Part shown: one piece after another, positions 1-11,964 of the stretch
Layout of the letters: every line of letters begins with the position of its first letter
Position numbering within the stretch: position 1 is the stretch's first letter
Origin: Intoshia linei
Taxonomy: Eukaryota > Orthonectida > Rhopaluridae
Direction: 5' to 3'
NCBI GenBank assembly: GCA_001642005.1
Contig: LWCA01000194.1
Coordinates: 1-41,536, forward strand
DNA length: 41,536 nt
Notes under the pieces: generated by a model
The model's database searches: none
What the model was told of the DNA's origin: nothing
Seen by the model: the letters and a program-made list of their open reading frames with translations, nothing else
Program-made: the position numbers and the translations under genes

Positions 1-219
1 AATATTTACCTGAAAAGACCACTAAAGTTTCGTAAAAGCAATATTATTCTACAAGACAATGCTGGACCTCACACTTCTAAAAAAACCTCTCAGCTTAGTG
101 GATGGTGATGTATGGTGACCTTTATGGTGAATATTTTATAATATAACTTTATTTTTAATGTAATCAAATAAACTTTTTAATTTTGTTAAAAAAACGACAT
201 TACTTATGAAACGACCTAA
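1..219 (+). mobile_element. Mariner-family transposon relic, 3' end
   Basis: Positions 1-108 read in one frame as the second catalytic region of a mariner transposase, with the signature ILLQDNAGPHTSKKTSQL (family form: DNA-x-PH-x-A), then stop at a TGA at about 106-108. The following 85 bp have no transposase match, so the C-terminal part has been deleted. Positions 194-219 look like a mariner terminal inverted repeat: on the reverse strand the end reads TTAGGTCGTTTCATAAGTAA. It is followed by a TA at 220-221, the expected target-site dinucleotide. The 5' part lies outside the window. A dead copy. Confidence 0.8.
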
Positions 220-946
220 TATTAGCGGGATGTTTAACGAACTTGATATATAGTAGTAACTATAAAAAATCCTCCCCTTGAGAAAAACCCATCATAACAA
301 AAATTATCTCTTTACAAAAATCCCTTTTCAAAATATAAGTAAAAAAAATTTAAAAGAGGTAAAATTATTTTTTAAAATAACATATAAGGTTTTTAATGGT
401 TGCCAATAACACCCAAAAAGAATGTTTATGGAGTTTAATTCAAGAAAAAAGTGAATTTTGAATTTGTAACAATTTTATTTTAATTTTTAAGTTCAATCAA
501 TTTAAATTGTATATCCATCAATCAATGCCAATGTTTTTATCAAATTGTATTTTTACACTTCCAGTGACAATTGAATGTGAAACGGTTTATTTATATTATT
601 TAGGTAAAGTTGTAGACCCTAAATAACATCCAATGTTTTAATATGACTTTTTTTGATATAAATCTATGAATTTGTTTGGGATATATGACAAAATTTTTTA
701 ACAACAATATTAACATTTTCATTGTGGATTATTGGTACCTCGGTTTGCGAGGAAACTTTTTACATGATCTATTAAAAAACCTGAAAATGAAAATGATGTT
801 CTTCTAATAAATATTAAAAGTTTCTTGCAAATTGTATATTTATAATATAATTCAAATTCAATATGTCGCTAATATGATTAAATTAAAGTTAAAAATAGTT
901 TTAGTTAAATATAATCAATTTTGTTGAAATTTTAATATTTTTCTAG

Positions 947-1036
947 ACCACTACTTCAGAAAAAAAGGATGATAATGATGATAAATCGAGTTCAACTCAA
1001 AAAAATGACGAGTTTGATAAAATGGATTTAGATTAA
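947..1036 (+). pseudogene. Stranded second copy of the RPN10/PSMD4 last exon
   Basis: After a TTTCTAG acceptor, 29 codons and a TAA encode TTTSEKKDDN...KMDLD. This aligns end to end with the last exon of the complete PSMD4 gene at 18908-18982 (VTTSDKKDNL...TMDLD): same start relative to the splice site, same acidic/lysine-rich composition, same MDLD ending. The flanks do not match, so the copy is old or came through a different route. Upstream, 724-783 is open in one frame and contains GNFLHDLLKNL, which resembles the FLxxxLxNL stretch near the C-terminus of Rpn10 proteins, but its splice phase does not fit. No VWA domain or UIM is visible between the mariner relic and this exon. It may be a gene fragment or the 3' end of a paralog whose body lies outside the window. 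Confidence 0.6.
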
Positions 1037-1264
1037 TATAATTTAAAATACATCTTTACTAATGTTTTGATTTAAAATTTTTAAATGTACATAACGATTA
1101 TTGGTTTAATGCTTTGAAAACGTTCATCATTTCATTTCATAAATATTGAAATCTCTGTTAAATCCATTGGTACCGTTTATACCTAAATAATAGAATTGAT
1201 AATTGAAATGTTAAAATTACATGCTGATCTCATTGTACTCTGCGTCATGCTTATCTCCTGAGTG

Positions 1265-4200
1265 TTAGCAGTCATATTTGAGGAAACTGGTTGGTTTAGT
1301 AAGCTCAAATTGTGTATTCTTTGTTGATAAACTATAAAATGCATTATTTACTTGATAAAATGTAACATTACTATTATGATTATTAACAGGATATCCGTAA
1401 TTCATGGTATTTGATTTGATAGAGCAAAATTGAGATTCTATTATATCTCCAGCTCTTTTTAAAACGATTTCCTAATTTTTATATTAAATTGTATATTACA
1501 AGGATACCTTTGGTAAGACAATGGGATCCCCAGGAAATCTTGGTATTAAATGTATAAGTCTTTGAAAAGCAACGTCGATTGTGGGTTCATTTACATCTAA
1601 AAAAATTATATTTATGTAAGACATAACATACTATTGTATCTGAATCTGACTGAAGAAATTTTGTAAAAAGGTTTTGATTTATAGAGTAGTGTGAGTTGAA
1701 CGTATCCTGATGTGGTTGTTGGTGGGGATAATACTTTGACGGCGTGTTCTGACAATACCTCTGCCCATACTATATCTGTACCAAATGCTACTTGAATTCC
1801 GTCAAAAAAGTTTTCTCCAATAACAATAACTTCTGTTCCTCCATTCATCCAGCCTTCAGTGGGAGAAATTGTTTTTATATTCGGAATATTGGAGGGATTA
1901 AATAATTGATTTCCATCTAAAATTTCAAATTTAGATCAATAAATATAAATGTATACTTAAAATTTGAAAATAGCACTTGAAAATATTAACAGTTATATTA
2001 TCAAATACGATTAACATTGTCACTTGAATAAACGGAAACGATGAAATTTAATTAATTGACATTTCCGTTTGACTCAATAAAACATTTCTAGATTTGTTAA
2101 TTTATAATAATAAATGACTAAAATTTATTAACAATATTAGCATTAGAATTTATAGATAACAGTATTGAAGAATTGCATTTATTGATACATCAAATATTGA
2201 ACGGCATTTGATTTTTAGCTTAGATGAAATGCCACGTAATTTGATATTTAATTAATCAATTTATTAAATTGGTAGTATACATCTCAAAGTCATAAATCAT
2301 GAAATTAAATTCTTACTGGCTATTAGATTTTTTTTATTTTTTCGACCGTGTTTAGAATTATTGTGCACAAACATGTTGTCTGATATACACATGATGCTTT
2401 TGGGGCAATTTAACGTTGAAGAGATTGAAACTTTAAATCTTCGCATGTCTCGTGGATTTCCAGCATTTTTCAGACAATTTTGGTTACATTTCATGAAAAA
2501 TTTGATATAATATCTAAAATTTAATATTATTCAAGTTTTAAATAAATTTTTAAAACTTGAAAGATTATCTCCACTGAAAAGTATGTGTCAACAATCAATA
2601 AGATTAGTCTCAGTGGGTTACTTTTCAAGTAAACCAATGACTTGGTTTAATTTTTTAACTTAAACTTGAAATTAATAAATTATATGTACCTATCAATAAT
2701 TATTGGATCCGATGGTGTTTCGTTTCGATTTCCGCAGCTCTTTTTTTCACAGCATCGACTGAAAATTGTAATATATTATTGATATTATTAGTATTACCTG
2801 CACATGATTTCATGCGTCAATAAAACTCTACACATGTCTGGATTTTTATTTTGGCCTTCATAATTTATAAACTACAAAATTTAATTTTAATAAATTTCTA
2901 GTTATGATTACTTCTTTCGATATTGAATCCACTAAGCGCACGTAAATTGTTTTCTCAATTCTTTCGTCTACATAATTTTTTTAAATATTATTTTCATTCA
3001 TTAAATTAAATTAGTATATTAGATTTTTTAATAATTACCTGAAGTTAAACGAATTGTAATGTTATAAACTATTCCATTTCTCGTTTTTACTTTTTCGTCT
3101 TTCTCCTAGTCATCAAATGAATAAAAACAATTATTTTTTCTTACCAACGTGTCTTCCACGAATTCAATAAATTTAGCTTTTTCAACCTTAACATAGTATA
3201 AATATTAAATTGAGTTGCGTAGATTAATAATTTTTTGAAACATACCATAAATAATATAAATTTATATTTTCTTGTAAATGCCAACAATAAAATATTTTGA
3301 TTTTCAAGAGTTACTGTATACAATTAGTTCAAAAATAGAACCGTTAGAAAAATATTTTGATCCATTTAGTATGTATAACTCACCCAATACCAACCTTTTC
3401 AATTATTCAGATTTGAAATAATGAATTAAAAAAAATATCACTCCTGTATTGGATATTAGGAATATTTTAAATATTACGAGCTTTCGAATTTTATTTAAAT
3501 TATAAAATCCCTCATTGATTTAAATTAAACTTGGAAAATGCTGAATTTCTGCCATTTACTCTTACTATTTATCACATAACCTTATCTAGGATGTAGATAT
3601 GGGGTCGGCAAGCTTTTCCATCTCGTGGGCCACTTTATATACCAAAAAATTCTACGGGCCCCGTTTTTTAAAATTTAAACTTGATAAATTTGAATTTTAG
3701 CTGAAGTGAAACGGTTCCAATATATTCAACAAAATAAAATTCAGTTAAATCTGAAAATTAAGTATTTAAATAATTATAATGAGCTAATTATAGTAGAAAA
3801 TGTTTAAAATGGTGTTTAAAATTTGAAAAATATAAAAATAAATAATTTACATATTTACTCAAAGGGCTACCAAAATTATTCTGTGGGTCACTGATTGCCG
3901 ACCCCTTATGTATATGATTATAAATGTGATATTGCTTAATTTTAATCCTTTAATTATCTAAAATTAAATGTCGGTGTGTGTGTTACCTAATATTTAAAAA
4001 ATTAACTATGGTAGAATTTAAATAATCACAATTTATAATATAGTTTTTTGTAGGGGATGTTTATATCTAATTTTCAGTTTCCGAATTTAAGTCCTTTAGG
4101 GTCAAAAATCCAATTTGCTCTTTTGTTTAAAAATAAAATCATCTCAAAAATGTAATGAAACATAAATTCTGGTACGCGTTTTAAAATCATTAATATTGTC

Positions 4201-6589
4201 ATAAATCTCAGCCTCAGAAACGCAAACCTTCATTTTCAAAGCCACAAATTAGCCTGTTTTAAAAATGAAACATACCCTAAAATTTTAAAATCATAAACAT
4301 TATTATAAATGTCAACTTTAAAAAAGTGCATTTTAAAAATCCCAAATTAGCCTTTTTTTAAAAGTGAAACAGCCCTAGAATTATAATAAAAAAATTGCAA
4401 ATAATACCGTTATATTCAGTTAACACACAAAAAAATTCAATCTAAAAAAGTGACGCCTTCAGTCAAAAAAGCACTTTAGTATTCATTTTTTTTTATTTTA
4501 AAGCTATGTTATAATCAATATGTAAAACAAAAAATTTGAAATAATTAACAGTCCTATAATTAAAAAAAAGATTATTCGGATACAGTTTATTTCAGTTGAT
4601 ATAATTATAAAATTTCAATCCGAGAAATCTACGCATAATACTTTTAGCCAAACATTAATAGCTAAAAAGTTTGATGTTATATTTTCTTTAGCTTTAAAAA
4701 TTATGTCTCGTAAAGCAATCCTTCTTGTGATTTTTTTAATTAACTAATTAATTCAAACAGAAAAATAGCTTCGTACACCCAAAAATTACACCAGATTGTA
4801 CACATGGTTAAGAACCATTGATTTATATTATGTTTCAATTATGTAAATTTGTATTTTGAATAATTTTGTTAATATAAATTTAACATACACGCATAAGTAA
4901 ATGTTAGTTTCAATGATAATAATTTTTCCTATTTTTTTTGAAATTCTAAAAAAATTTTATCTCAAATATAGTAAGTACATTCCAATTTTTAAAGTTCGTG
5001 ATTGATTTTTTATACCAACCGATCAATCAATGTTTAACTGAATAAATTATTTAAAATATAAAATTTACATAAAACTAAAAATAATAAAATTCAACCAACA
5101 GGATACTAAGGTTGTTTTAGGTAAAATTGACATGATTTTAAAATGCTCGTAATTACATCTTTAGGAAAAGTAATCCATTTTATTAATTATTATTAAGAAT
5201 AAAATAAGTGAATATTCTAAAACTATTTTTTTAAAGTGATTATTTGTTTGTTTAACTACAAAAATTCGTGTCTTGGTCGCATATGACAGGAGGGTCTCAC
5301 TTTGGATAACCTGGCGTAATACATTTCTCATAACATTTAAAATTTAAATGTTATAATATTAACATCCTACGTGGTGCATGAAGTCTAACGTGTATTTTTA
5401 TAGGTAAAATATTATGTATCCATTTTTAAAAAACATTTAATGACATCCACGATTTGTGATTATTTCGTAATCAAAGATTTACATTTTTTGGAGTTTGTGA
5501 CTTTAACAATCATACTATTTTATATTTTTATCCAATCAGTGATAAACAAAATCAATTCGACCCAGAAACACATATTATAACATAAATTGTGTCTATTTTA
5601 GTTTTCACAGAATCTTATTATCTATTTATTTGTTAATTTTGACTGTTTAATTAATTTTTAATATCAAAAAATAATAAATCTTTAAGTATTTTATTATCGA
5701 AGAGCCAAATTTTTTATAAAAAGCATTAATTATCATTAATTTTCCTTATTTATGAAGTATCCTATATACCTACTTTATGGGTATTGGACACTTTTAAATA
5801 TGTTATGTTATGTGATGATGTTGTAGATGTAATTACGTAAAATATATACTATTATCAGTAGTATTAACTTATTATTCGATTAAAACATAGGTAATTATGA
5901 TATAATAATAAATGCAAAAAACAGTTAGTTGAATAAAATATCAATTGTGAAAATTTCATACAAAACTCAAATCATTAAAGTAAAAAAGGTTACTCAACTC
6001 AAATCTCTAAGGAAAAATGAATGCTTTGGGGATATATGTATGAATTAATAATTATCGATTTATTATAATTATATTAGCCATTCTTTGAATATTAAATAAT
6101 GTATGTTAATAATTACGACATTTCACTTTTTAATATTTTAATCTGATATTAAAGATTTCATTCTATTGTTTTTAAGCAAAGATAATTTTTTTAATCCTTT
6201 TGCAACATCAACATTTACATTATACAATAAATAATAATAGTTTATAAACATGTATCCCATTGTTTTTTAATTAAATACACTTACTTCGATTAAACTGCCT
6301 TTTTTGTCGTAAAGAGTGACAATGAAATGGAAAAAGTTACTTTTCCTTAAATTTTCGGGAGGATGTTTTTTGAAAATGGCTTGACTGATACTAAAAATAT
6401 AATAAATATAAGCATTTTAATATAAAATTACTGGGGATCATTGCAAATTACAGGTTCGTTAATGATACAATTGCTCCAAATTTTAGGTTCAAATTTAATA
6501 TCCATATTGAAATTACTTGGGACGTTTGTTGCTAGATGAGGAATTTGACAACCTAGCCCGTTTAAATAAGGGTTAGTATTCGAATTCAT
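1265..6589 (-). CDS. COE: COE/EBF (collier/Olf/EBF) transcription factor, 11 exons
   Basis: DNA-binding transcription factor of the COE family, which acts in neural and mesodermal differentiation. Exons on the minus strand: 6589-6432, 6390-6285, 3186-3145, 3105-3039, 2967-2912, 2871-2798, 2758-2690, 2513-2317, 1916-1632, 1596-1508, 1471-1265 (450 codons with stop). The COE domain begins with [10 protein letters not shown] (exon 2) and carries the zinc knuckle [14 protein letters not shown]. The most conserved block is [19 protein letters not shown]. The IPT/TIG domain follows ([19 protein letters not shown]). After it comes one HLH helix, [15 protein letters not shown], and an unconserved tail. 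At 449 aa it is shorter than typical EBF proteins. I see no second HLH helix. Intron 2 (3187-6284, 3,098 nt) holds a hAT MITE and a family B repeat; nothing was recognised in 4671-6284. Intron 8 is 400 nt; the others are about 31-60 nt. Confidence 0.95.
3599..3907. mobile_element. hAT MITE, family A copy 1
   Basis: Non-autonomous hAT element of about 309 bp in COE intron 2. It opens GGGGTCGGCAAGC and closes TTGCCGACCCC, giving inverted ends. It is flanked by the 8-bp near-duplication ATGTAGAT / ATGTATAT (7 of 8), the size hAT transposases produce. The interior aligns along its length with the copy at 31931-32245, including the shared stretches ATATTCAACAAAATAAAAT and AATTATAGTAGAAAATG. It has no coding capacity. 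Confidence 0.85.
3965..4670 (+). repeat. Dispersed repeat family B, copy 1 (longest)
   Basis: Begins with a TG-rich stretch (GTCGGTGTGTGTGTTACC). It contains three degenerate internal units of about 110-130 bp, each centred on a phrase like GGTCAAAAATCCCAAATT, then CTTTTTTT, a GAAAC-CCCTAGAATTTTAAAA-like phrase, and AAATCATnAACATTnTCATAAAT. It ends after AAAAAGATTATTCGGATACAG and a TTTCAGTTGATATA-like tail. The same order of phrases recurs at about 28020-28625 and in part at 11965, 38230, 39420 and 40500. No open frame, poly-A tail or clear inverted ends were recognised. It lies in COE intron 2. Confidence 0.75.
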
Positions 6590-8036
6590 ATACTGAACAA
6601 AATTAAAGAATGTAAATTATAGTTTTACCTTAATTGTTCTCTACGGATTTTGGACGTTATAATGTTTTAAAGTCTCTAGAGTTTTTAGTACAAAATATAT
6701 ATTTTTCAATTCGATATATCAAATTATGCGTAAATTAATCCAATGTATCTTGTGTTATTATGTATTGTCAATTTATTCAATTTTTTGCAACTTGTCGTGA
6801 TCAAATAATTTAATGATTCAAATCTTCCGAGTGTTATAAAATGTAATTATTCAAAATATTAATCAAAACAAACTATTACTTGTTAAACAATTTTAATGCT
6901 CAATTTGATGCTAACGTATTCAGCATAAGATCAATTTATATATTTAAACGTTGATATGCTGACTTACATCAAATAAAAGTTAGTCACGCCTACTCTCACT
7001 AGAACAGACTCTTGTCAATATTGTTGTTGTAATTAAATAAATTGAACATCCTTTCTTTTTCTTTTTTCTCTTGGGAGTTATTCACTTGTACAACTTTTCT
7101 CATTTATTGCGCTTTCGAGAGCAATTTCAATTTTCAAGTAAACCGCGCAAAATTTTATTTTTATCTTAAATTGCTATACGTTATTATCTATAAAATTATT
7201 AAATGATATAATATGACACTAATCTTATACATTTTTTAAAATAACATCTATTTTGGAAATGGTTCAATGCTAGATAATTTTTTTATCTTGACATTTAACT
7301 ATCATTAATCTACAATTATCAATTCTTAAAGATAAATTGAAATTTCCTATTATTAAATATAATTCCAGTGACTACTAGATTCGTACATTTATAATAAAAT
7401 GGGATATGACTGTTCCTAAATTTTCCTAGTCAATGTAGTTCATTATATACTAATATTTTATGTTCTATCAACTTTTTGTAATATATTTCACATATTAATT
7501 ATTTTTAACAAAACTTGCCCATTTTGATTCAAATTTATTTACATATATGATAAAAAAGCGAATTAATTTGTTACTTGATAATTTTTTAAACTGTTAAATT
7601 GAAATTACGATAATATCCTATACTTGTAATCAATATACAATACGGAAAGGAAGGTAAGAAAATTTAATTGAAATGGTAAATTTAAATATGTAGATTGAAA
7701 TTTATGAAGCTTCCTTGATATTTCAAAAAATAATAAACCATGATAGATTAAATTTCAAATTTAAACTTTAATTACTTATTTGACATTTTTTCTGGTTTTG
7801 CGAGATGTTCCAAACATTTTAATGTTATTTGTAAAAATATATATCATTCATAAAATTTCTAGAAACCAATCAAAATATATAGATAATGGTATTCCCGTTA
7901 CTTTTCATCAATATACTTAATTTTATGATGGGCCCATTAATCCTACTTGATTGCAGAATATGGATGATCAGTTTATAGTTTACCGATTTATATTGCGGAA
8001 CTGAGTATATCTTGTTGGTTTAAATATGTTGTAAAT
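6590..8036. other. Upstream flank of COE, no gene recognised
   Basis: AT-rich sequence directly upstream of the COE start codon, dense with stops in all frames. It presumably contains the COE promoter. I could not pick out a TATA box or other element against this base composition. Confidence 0.5.
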
Positions 8037-8240
8037 CAATGCTTTTCAACCAGGGGGTCGCGAAATTTATCAAGGGGGTCGTGACAATTTGAAAATTTTA
8101 TAAATAAATTTATTTATTTCAATATATTATTGACAGTAATAATGTTACAAAAATATTTTTACATTCTGTAAATTTTCGGGTCGCGAAAATTTTTTATGTT
8201 TTTAAGAAGGTCGCGAACACAAAATGGTTGAAAATCACTG
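8037..8240. mobile_element. hAT MITE with perfect 8-bp target duplication
   Basis: A 204-bp element with inverted ends CAATGCTTTTCAACC (left) and GGTTGAAAATCACTG (right, reverse complement CAGTGATTTTCAACC). The flanks carry an exact 8-bp direct repeat TTGTAAAT at 8029-8036 and 8241-8248. Three short GGGTCGCGAA-like phrases occur inside (about 8055, 8178, 8209). A related fragment, GGGTCGCGAAATATTTG, occurs alone near 9030. The perfect duplication suggests this is one of the younger insertions here. Confidence 0.9.
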
Positions 8241-8551
8241 TTGTAAATAATAATTTGATTTTTGGATAATTTTTGATAAATTTTAATAGAAAATAACGTT
8301 TTGAAAGTATTCCATTTTGGTATTGTTGTTGACCGGTAATTTTTAATTTTGATATCAGATTCCACAGATTCAGAAAAAAAATTACATAATACCGTTTTTA
8401 TGTCTGTTAGGCAACAATGCTGTAATTTCGAAAAAAAATGTCTTATGCTTGAATTCAAAACACCATAATTATACAATTCAACAATGAATATATCGGGGAA
8501 AAATACAAAAGCACAGTCACAATTTAATGAATTACAGAATATCATTACCAA
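8241..8551 (-). other. Unrecognised open reading frame abutting a hAT MITE
   Basis: A minus-strand frame is open for about 104 codons outside the MITE. It starts MVMIFCNSLNCDCAFVF at 8551 and runs to the MITE boundary, where inserted sequence supplies the last 26 codons and the stop. A frame this long is uncommon at this base composition. It is rich in Phe, Ile, Asn and Lys, has several Cys (including HCCLTD), and matches no family I recognise. There is no visible second exon. It could be a decayed transposon fragment cut by the MITE or a chance frame. Confidence 0.25.
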
Positions 8552-9468
8552 TTGTATTTACAAAATTACTATTCGGTGAAATTCAAAAACTATAAATTTT
8601 AAGCATAAAAAACTTGATTTAAATATATGATGAGAATACCATTGGTAAATCTATTTTTATCAACCCTCAACCGAAGTGTCCCTTGGATCAAAACCTATTT
8701 AATTTAAACATAATACAGGATTATTTCTTTATACAAAAGTAGATTATGCCTCTACATTTTTTTGATTGTAAAATAGGGTCGAATAATTATAACATATTTC
8801 AATATTTTTACAATAATATAATGTAACAGTAACATTGTGAATATATTCAAACGAAAAATGTATAAAATGATGGAATTCGGACTTTTAATTAACAATGTTA
8901 AGATGATATGGCTGGAGTCTTGACAGTTAAGTTAGGTGACCTGACTCAGGAGCCATTTTTTTAGTAGCACCGTTTAAGAACCTCTAATTAGAACACGTAT
9001 CCTCCAGGGAAATCGCAAAGTATATAGGTGGGTCGCGAAATATTTGATTTTATCTGTCATTTTTTTTTAAAATCAAAGTATCAAATTGTTCTATATATGA
9101 TCATTTTTTCAGTCCATGTACATTATCTTACATGTATGTGTCCCAAAATTATAAATTTCAATTAATTAACAAATTTAAAATCATTTTTATAATTTTCGCA
9201 AAAACATGTCTAATATTTTTGATTCTCACTCAGAATCACCGATAATGAGATATAAAATTTTAATTTTGTATATTTTCAAAAAAAATAGAAAACAATTGAA
9301 TCTAATCAAGTTAAAAATCCCCGTTACATCTTAAAAATAGAATACCGATTAAATGGATATTATTCATTATATATTTTTAGAATAGGGCTATAAATTTTTT
9401 ATTTTAGAACCATTACTTAATGTATATTAATGTATTTTTATCAAATTCCACATTATTGATGTTTATAT

Positions 9469-9600
9469 CAGTGTTTTCCAATTTTTTAAGTGTCATGTCC
9501 CACTTTTATCCTTACGAAATTTCTACGGCCCACCATAATTTATAACAAATATTTCCATGTGGTGTCCTAACAGATTTTTTTATATTTATATATTACTGCG
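9469..9600 (+). mobile_element. Solo hAT-like 5' end
   Basis: CAGTGTTTTCCAATTTTTTA at 9469, followed by ATGTCCCACTTTT and CGGCCCACCATAAT, matches the layout of hAT MITE left ends (CAGTGxTTCCCAAxCTTTTT followed by CCCA phrases). I found no matching right end or target duplication, so this is a fragment. The rest of 8552-10299 holds no recognised gene. Confidence 0.45.
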
Positions 9601-10299
9601 CAACAAACTGGAGTAAAACGTTAAATTAAAATTTAATATTCCTAAATATAACATACAATAAACCGAATTAATTTGTGATTTTTGAGTTTGGTGTAAACAT
9701 TTTTAGTCTATCAAAAATATGCGAATTTGCCAAAGTTTAGTTTATCTTGTTCAAAAATTATCATTGCTGTAAGTTTACCTGGTAAAGTTTACCACTGTGT
9801 TTTAATATTAGTTATAAGTTATAACTTTAAAGTTAAATGTGATGTAGTCGCATTGGTCATAGAAATTTTATATACTTAATAAATTTTCCATTATTAACTA
9901 CTGTATTTATAAATTAAAAAAGTATAGCCTTATGCTTGTAGACCAGGGCCATATGCCCTTTTCCACGGCGCTGGACATGATACATGTATGTCGTTTCTCT
10001 TTTGATATTTTTTTTCTATATTATTATAATATACCAGTTGACGCGAAAATTTTTTACTCTTAGACCAGATAAACTAGAAATAAAACTTATGTAGACCATA
10101 TAAACAAATACTGTAAATATTAATATTTCGATTTGACTAATAATATCGAAATTGATTATTTAATAAAAAATTTTTAATTATCAAGATATCTAGATATGAG
10201 TTACTCTACTTAGCTTTATCCTTAACCCTTTTACTGTCTGTGTATTTTTTGGTTAGCACTGATTTTTACCATGCCATTTTGTTAACATTACATTATAAT

Positions 10300-11000
10300 G
10301 ACAAATATATAATAAATTCATAACTAATGAACCTTATCTAAAAGAAAACGGTATCATCACAATGAAAATGCTAATTAAATCTATATTGCGTGATGTTTAT
10401 TCAAAATATAATGCATGCATATCTAAACAAATACAAATCGATATCCGCACATTTGGTGGTTTTAAAATGATGTAAGATTCAAAAAAGGTACCATTATGTT
10501 TTGTTAAATTGAAAAAAATATTGGGTTTTAGTTTAATGATTAATATTAATCAATTGGTAACAATGACAGATATAGCCATTAATATTTGACATTACGACAT
10601 TTAGAACATTAATGTCACACATGTCACCTAGTAATGATCTCTCTGATTGATGGCTGGTACATTTTAAACATCTTTTTAAAATATTATTCTTAATGTACGT
10701 TTATAACGAGTTATTCAATATATTTAAATTCTCACCAAGTAATTAATACTGATACGCTATATATTGTATACAAATTCATAAAATTAGAATATAGCCTTAA
10801 GGGAATAAAGTGTTTATTTGATTTGTTTGATGTATCGTTTGTTTATTAATAATTGTAATCAAATAAATTAAATGCATGTGTTTATTACTAATAGTGTTAT
10901 TATTCTTTGTTTTTTTAATCGATTTGCCCATTCGAATAATTTTCACTATTTAAGCTTTTGAGCTTTTATGTTGTTATTCTGATTTATATTTACCGATGAA
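10300..11000. repeat. Long duplicated segment, copy F1
   Basis: Two stretches here match two stretches of 14930-15920 in the same order. The first (about 10320-10460) includes GTATCATCACAATGAAAATG. The second (about 10690-10990) includes GTTTATAACGAG, ATATAGCCTTAAGGGAATAAAGTG, TAATCAAATAAATTA and AATCGATTTGCCCATT, ending ACTTTTGAGCTTTTAT-like. Identity by eye is moderate with several indels. There is no coding sequence or recognised end motif; it could be a degenerate unknown transposon. Confidence 0.6.
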
Positions 11001-11707
11001 ATTAATATTTTTAATTATCATTTTTGTAAGTATAGTACAGTTTTTTCTCGAAATATTTATTTTCCGTTATAATCATAGCGTTTTTCATCGCGAAAAAATC
11101 GAAATATTTACACACTGGTCCAAACATATTGGGTGAACCGATAAAAAAAATTGATCAATTTTTTTCATACCTTGCCCGTGAATATAAAGTAACCCCTGTT
11201 AATAAATAAATATTTTTATTTTTTTAGAATTCAGTATATTTAATATTATTTATATAATAATATTTACTTTAATAGTAACACTTTCAATTGTTTATTTTCA
11301 ATATTGTTTCGAAATTATTTTATGAAATAGTTTGGCTTTTATTTTTTGAAATTAAAGTTTTCATAAAGTGAAAATTTTAATAAAATTAGTCAAATGAATG
11401 TATAAAAAATTTTCTATAAAATTTGTTTAAGGTTTCAATTTTGACTAAAACTCGTTCATTATCATCGAAATTAATTAATAATAAATAATTAATTAATTGT
11501 TGACTGTATATAATTTTTTTATATTTCCAGGTTGTTGATTTTTTTAATTTCTCGGGAAATCATAGTATTTTGTATTTTTTTCATGAACTCTGGACATTTT
11601 GAAAAATTACAAATTTCATTTATTTTTATATATAAGGATTTTATCTTATCATACTCCCTGTTTTATTATTTAAATATAGATTTTAATAAATTATTTACTA
11701 TTTAGAC

Positions 11708-11964
11708 CAGTGTTTCCCAACCTTTTTTATACTAGGCCCACTCTTCTAAAAATGAACTAACATTAAAAAAAATTTTGTGGGCTAATATAACAGTTCAATT
11801 AAAAATGAATTATTGTTAATTGAGTGACTATTTTTACTAAAAACTTTAATTTTCGAATAAATTACTTATCTAAAAATTTTATTGTCGAAAGTCGAGCGAA
11901 TTATAATATTTATTTTATAGAATCAATATAACTGAGCGTTACAATTCTTACAGATTTTCTTAAT
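11708..11964 (+). mobile_element. hAT-like 5' end (CAGTGTTTCCCAACC)
   Basis: CAGTGTTTCCCAACCTTTTT at 11708, followed by AGGCCCACTC and GTGGGCTAATA, is a typical hAT MITE left arm. A family B fragment follows directly from about 11965. No right arm with GGTTGGGAAACACTG was found, so the element is truncated or interrupted. The 700 bp before it (11001-11707) show nothing recognisable. Confidence 0.55.

Noticed and set aside
3141-3323. Minus-strand 60-codon frame as the first COE exon
   Set aside because: Its lower part is a genuine 42-nt COE exon (3145-3186). The upper part does not match the family, and the true preceding exon with [10 protein letters not shown] is at 6285-6390.
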